Source of the DNA: Streptomyces umbrinus
GTDB lineage: Bacteria; Actinomycetota; Actinomycetes; Streptomycetales; Streptomycetaceae
Assembly: GCF_030817415.1 (NCBI RefSeq)
Contig: NZ_JAUSZI010000002.1
Location: forward strand, 558,001 to 622,000
Length of the DNA stretch: 64,000 nucleotides
Direction of reading: 5' to 3'
Shown here: positions 61,336 through 64,000 of the stretch, one piece after another
Layout: each line of letters starts with the position of its first letter
Position numbering within the stretch: position 1 is the first letter of the stretch
Notes under the pieces: model-generated
The model's input: only the letters and a program-made list of their open reading frames with translations
Database searches by the model: none
What the model was told of the DNA's origin: nothing
Made by a program: the position numbers and the translations under genes

Positions 61336-62188
61336 CTACACGGAGATCAGGGAAGGCCGCGGCACGTCCAAGGGCGGTGTGTGGCTCGACGTGTCCCACC
61401 TGCCCCGGCAGACGATCATGAGCCGTCTGCCGAGGGTCCACCAGACGCTGCTGGACCTGCAGATGCTGGACATCACCCGCGATCCGATCGAGATCGCGCC
61501 GACCGCTCACTACTCGATGGGCGGGGTGTGGGTCAGTCCCGACGAGCACAGCACCGACGTACGCGGCCTGTACGCCATCGGCGAGGCCTCCAGTGGCCTG
61601 CACGGCGCCAATCGCCTCGGTGGCAACAGCCTCATCGAACTGCTGGTCTTCGGCCGTATCGCAGGACAGGCCGCGGCCGCCTACTCGAAGGGGCTGACGG
61701 CACAGCCACGGTCGGCGGCCGCGGAGGCCGAGGCCCGGCTCGAGATCGACGGCCTGCTCGCCGCGGACGGCCCCGAGAACGTCCGTGCCCTGCAGCGCGC
61801 CAACCGCAACACCATGACCGAGCACGCCGGTGTCGTCCGCGACGAGGAAGGACTGCGCACCGGTCTGGCAGAGCTGGCCGAGATCGACGCGCGCACGGAG
61901 AACGTCGGGATCCACCCGGACATCGCCGGCTTCCAGGATCTCGCGCACGCCTTCGACCTCAAGTCCGCGGCGCTCGCCGCTCGCGCCACGATCGAAGCGG
62001 CGATCGAGCGCCGGGAAACCCGGGGCTGCCACAACCGCAGCGACTACCCGGACATGGATCCGGCACTGCAGGTCAACCTCGTCTGGTCCCCGAAGACGGG
62101 AATCACACACGAAAGCATCGCACCCGTCCCGGACGAGATCGCAGCCGTGATGGAAGAGGTGTCCACCGAAGGCAAGCTCGTGGAGTGA
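61331..62188 (+). pseudogene. Fumarate reductase/succinate dehydrogenase flavoprotein, C-terminal part
   Basis: From YTEIREGRGTSKGGVWLDVS onward the frame matches the C-terminal half of the FrdA/SdhA/NadB flavoprotein family: TAHYSMGGVWVSPDEHSTDV, LYAIGEASSGLHGANRLGGN and SLIELLVFGR, then the helical C-terminal domain with HNRSDYPDMDPAL. The FAD-binding N-terminal half is absent; the sequence is fused at about 61331 to a truncated SDR gene. An internal ATG at 61418 could start a fragment but no enzyme could result. Confidence 0.78.
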
Positions 62189-62246
62189 CCGACCGATCGG
62201 AGCAGTCGCCTGTTCCGTGCGGTGCCGTGCGAGTGGAGAACGCCGT

Positions 62247-62987
62247 ATGAACGATGCAGGTGATTCGGTGTCGATCGCCGATCTGCTCGACGAACGGCGG
62301 CATCTCCTGGACGTCGCGCACGGGATGCTCGGCAGCCGCTCTGAGGCGGAGGATGTCATCGCCGAGACCTACCGGCGGTGGTACGAGCTGGCCAGCGCGG
62401 CGCGGGCGCGGATCACGACTCCTCGGGCCTGGCTCGAGGAGGTCGTGGGCAGCATCTGCTGCCAGGCTCGGCCGAACGCGCCGGATTCGATGTCCACGGC
62501 CGTGGACATCGCGGGACGCACAGAACCGGAGTACGCCGAACCGGCCGACCGCGCGCGGCACAGTCTGCGGGCAATGCACTCGCGTCCCACCACACCGCGG
62601 CAGCACGACGCCGTGGTCCATACCGTCCGGCAGGCTTGCGTCACCGAGGACGCGCCTCTTCACGCCTCTCTGCTGGCACCCGACGTGACGGCGTTCTTCG
62701 ACGGCGGCGGCAAGGTCCGCGCGCCGACGGGGCCCGTCCACGGCAACCTGCACGTCGCCCGCAGCCTGTTGGCCCTGGTCGCCCTGCGCCCACGCATCAC
62801 CTTGCACACCCACTCGGTCAACGGCCGCACCGGAATCGTTGTGCGCTACGACCGCCAGGTCGCCGTCGTCATCAGCCTCGACATCGACGCTCGCCATGTC
62901 GTACAGGTCTGGGTCACCCTCAACCCGGACAAGCTCCGCTCCTGGAACCGGGCACGGGACGGTGGCGGCCCCGGTCGAGGGAACTGA
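62247..62987 (+). CDS. ECF sigma-factor-like protein lacking sigma-4, with SnoaL-like domain
   Basis: A 246-residue protein from ATG 62247. Residues about 8-75 look like an ECF sigma-2 region (LLDVAHGMLGSRSEAEDVIA and TYRRWYELASAARARITTPR), followed by WLEEVVGSICCQ. The segment where sigma-4 would supply the -35 binding HTH is short and does not look like one (about 85-125). Residues about 130-240 form a SnoaL-like domain (LLAPDVTAFFDGGGKVRAPT, VWVTLNPDKLRSW), as in SigJ/ECF41-type factors. It may act as a regulator or antagonist rather than a true sigma factor, or be a degenerating copy. Confidence 0.75.
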   Translation: MNDAGDSVSIADLLDERRHLLDVAHGMLGSRSEAEDVIAETYRRWYELASAARARITTPRAWLEEVVGSICCQARPNAPDSMSTAVDIAGRTEPEYAEPADRARHSLRAMHSRPTTPRQHDAVVHTVRQACVTEDAPLHASLLAPDVTAFFDGGGKVRAPTGPVHGNLHVARSLLALVALRPRITLHTHSVNGRTGIVVRYDRQVAVVISLDIDARHVVQVWVTLNPDKLRSWNRARDGGGPGRGN

Positions 62988-63017
62988 GCGACTCCTCGTC
63001 GGCGACGGCTGTCTGCG

Positions 63018-63920
63018 TCACCCGTACGGTGTTGCCCTCGGTGTCTCCGAGGTGTCGGGTGTCGAGCGAGCGGCGCGGGCATGGTCGGCGGCCCACGCGG
63101 AGAGCACTGTCAGGGCCTCGTCCGACGGTGATCCGGGGTCGGCGAGGAATGTGAACAGCGTCTGGTCGGGGTCGCCGGGGAAGGTCAGTGCCTCGGTGCG
63201 GAGGGTGAGGCGGCCGGCGATCGGGTGGTGGAGGGTCTTGGTGCCGTGGCTGGGCTCGACGACCTTCTGTCCGGCCCACCAGCGCAGGAAGCGGTCGCTC
63301 TTCATGGACAGCTCCCCCACCAGTTCGGCGGTGCGTGTGTCGTCGGGGTGGTGGGCGGCATCCATCCGCAGCGTCCCCACGAACATGGAGGCGGACTTCT
63401 CCCAGTCCTGTGCGAAGAGCGACCGCGCGGCCTCGTCGAGGATGACCCAGCGCACGGCGTTCCGGTCCCGGACCGGCATCGCGCCGAAGTCGGCGAGCAG
63501 GGCGCGGGCCATCCGGTTGCTCGCCAGGATGTCGGTGCGGCGCCCCAGTACGAAGGCCGGGGTGTCCCCGAGACGCGCGAGCAGCGCATGCACCCCGGGA
63601 CGTACCTTCTGCACGGTACGGGGTGTGCGGCGCCGGCTCGTGGCCGGTCGGCGCGCCACCGCGTGCAGATAGCTGCGTTCCGCCGGATCGAGCTGCAGAG
63701 CGTCCCCGAGGGCGTCCAGGACGGCTTCAGAGGGTGTGATGGGTCTGCCCTGTTCCAGGCGCGTGTAGTAGTCCACGCTGACGCCCGCCAGCGCGGCCAC
63801 TTCCTCCCTGCGCAGCCCGGGGACCCTGCCCGGGGCCGCGTCACGGATACCGAACTGCTACGGGTCCAGTGCCGCGCGCCGGGCGCGCAGGAAATCACCG
63901 AGTCCCTCGTTGCGCTCCAT
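63018..63920 (-). pseudogene. XRE/MmyB-type regulator with in-frame TAG
   Basis: From ATG 63920 the frame reads MERNEGLGDFLRARRAALDP, a TAG stop at 63858-63860, then QFGIRDAAPGRVPGLRREEV and the rest of an XRE regulator (HTH with LAGVSVDYYTRLEQGRPITP; MmyB-like domain to 63018). The stop splits the HTH domain from its start; an internal ATG at 63800 would give a 260-residue product without the first HTH helix. A single base change from a sense codon explains it. Otherwise about 300 codons, normal for the family. Confidence 0.75.
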
Positions 63921-64000
63921 GACCCCATGGTCGCCGGTGCCCGCCCGCCGTGTCCCGGTGAAGGTGGCCCTGCGGATCCCAGGAAGCAGCGGGCCAATCC

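Noticed and set aside
1..64000. tRNA, rRNA, riboswitch or phage integration (att) sites
   Set aside because: No cloverleaf, rRNA block, known riboswitch core or integrase gene could be recognised on either strand.

Overview
The window is high-GC DNA with strong GC3 bias, GTG/TTG starts, many ATGA-type start/stop overlaps, lipoprotein sugar-binding proteins without dedicated ATPases, secreted multi-domain carbohydrate enzymes, and regulators of LacI, ROK, LysR and XRE/MmyB type. All of this fits a Streptomyces or close relative, probably a chromosomal-arm (accessory) region. No tRNA, rRNA, CRISPR array or core housekeeping cluster is visible.

Layout. 1-7.0 kb: an overlapping pair of very large proteins of unknown function (the first is cut by the window edge). 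7.2-9.4 kb: two tandem paralogous secreted repeat proteins. 9.5-14.2 kb: a two-gene operon of secreted sugar enzymes (GSDH-PKD-CBM6-ricin and ThuA-DUF1080-ricin) that share a near-identical ricin module. 14.4-17.6 kb: a LysR regulator divergent from an alpha/beta hydrolase plus LLM-class oxidoreductase pair, then a small monooxygenase and a decayed gene. 18.1-23.5 kb: a CUT2-type (FrcBCA-like) sugar importer with fructokinase and LacI regulator, with a double LacI-type operator between the divergent units. 23.7-26.1 kb: two membrane proteins, a small conserved protein and an IS256-type transposase remnant. 26.3-32.2 kb: a CUT1 importer with LacI and a divergent GH32-like enzyme.

32.2-42.3 kb: a nine-gene minus-strand catabolic operon: CUT1 importer, type-B carboxylesterase, ROK regulator, pyranose-oxidase-like GMC flavoprotein, CDA-fold deaminase, IolE-like TIM barrel and 2-oxoglutarate/Fe(II)-type oxygenase. 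Many junctions overlap by a few bases, so the genes are probably co-expressed. This is the best candidate for an undescribed pathway: uptake and de-esterification of a glycoside, oxidation of its sugar ring, cleavage of the keto-glycoside, and further processing of an amino-bearing aglycone or sugar.

42.7-64 kb: a mobile and decaying region. It holds a TnpB element of IS200/IS605 type with a predicted omega-RNA and a missing zinc cysteine, IS5- and ISL3-type remnants, and a 1,743-bp ISL3-like unit with 77-bp terminal inverted repeats and a perfect 8-bp target duplication that carries an MFS transporter gene. It also holds several broken genes (GDSL esterase, acyl-CoA dehydrogenase, SDR, fumarate-reductase-like protein, an XRE regulator with an in-frame TAG), and intact genes: SAM methyltransferase, NhaA-DsbA fusion, glyoxalase-like protein, FMN reductase, XRE/MmyB regulators, quinone-oxidoreductase-like MDR, secreted GH92 alpha-mannosidase, and a sigma-factor-like protein without an obvious sigma-4 domain.
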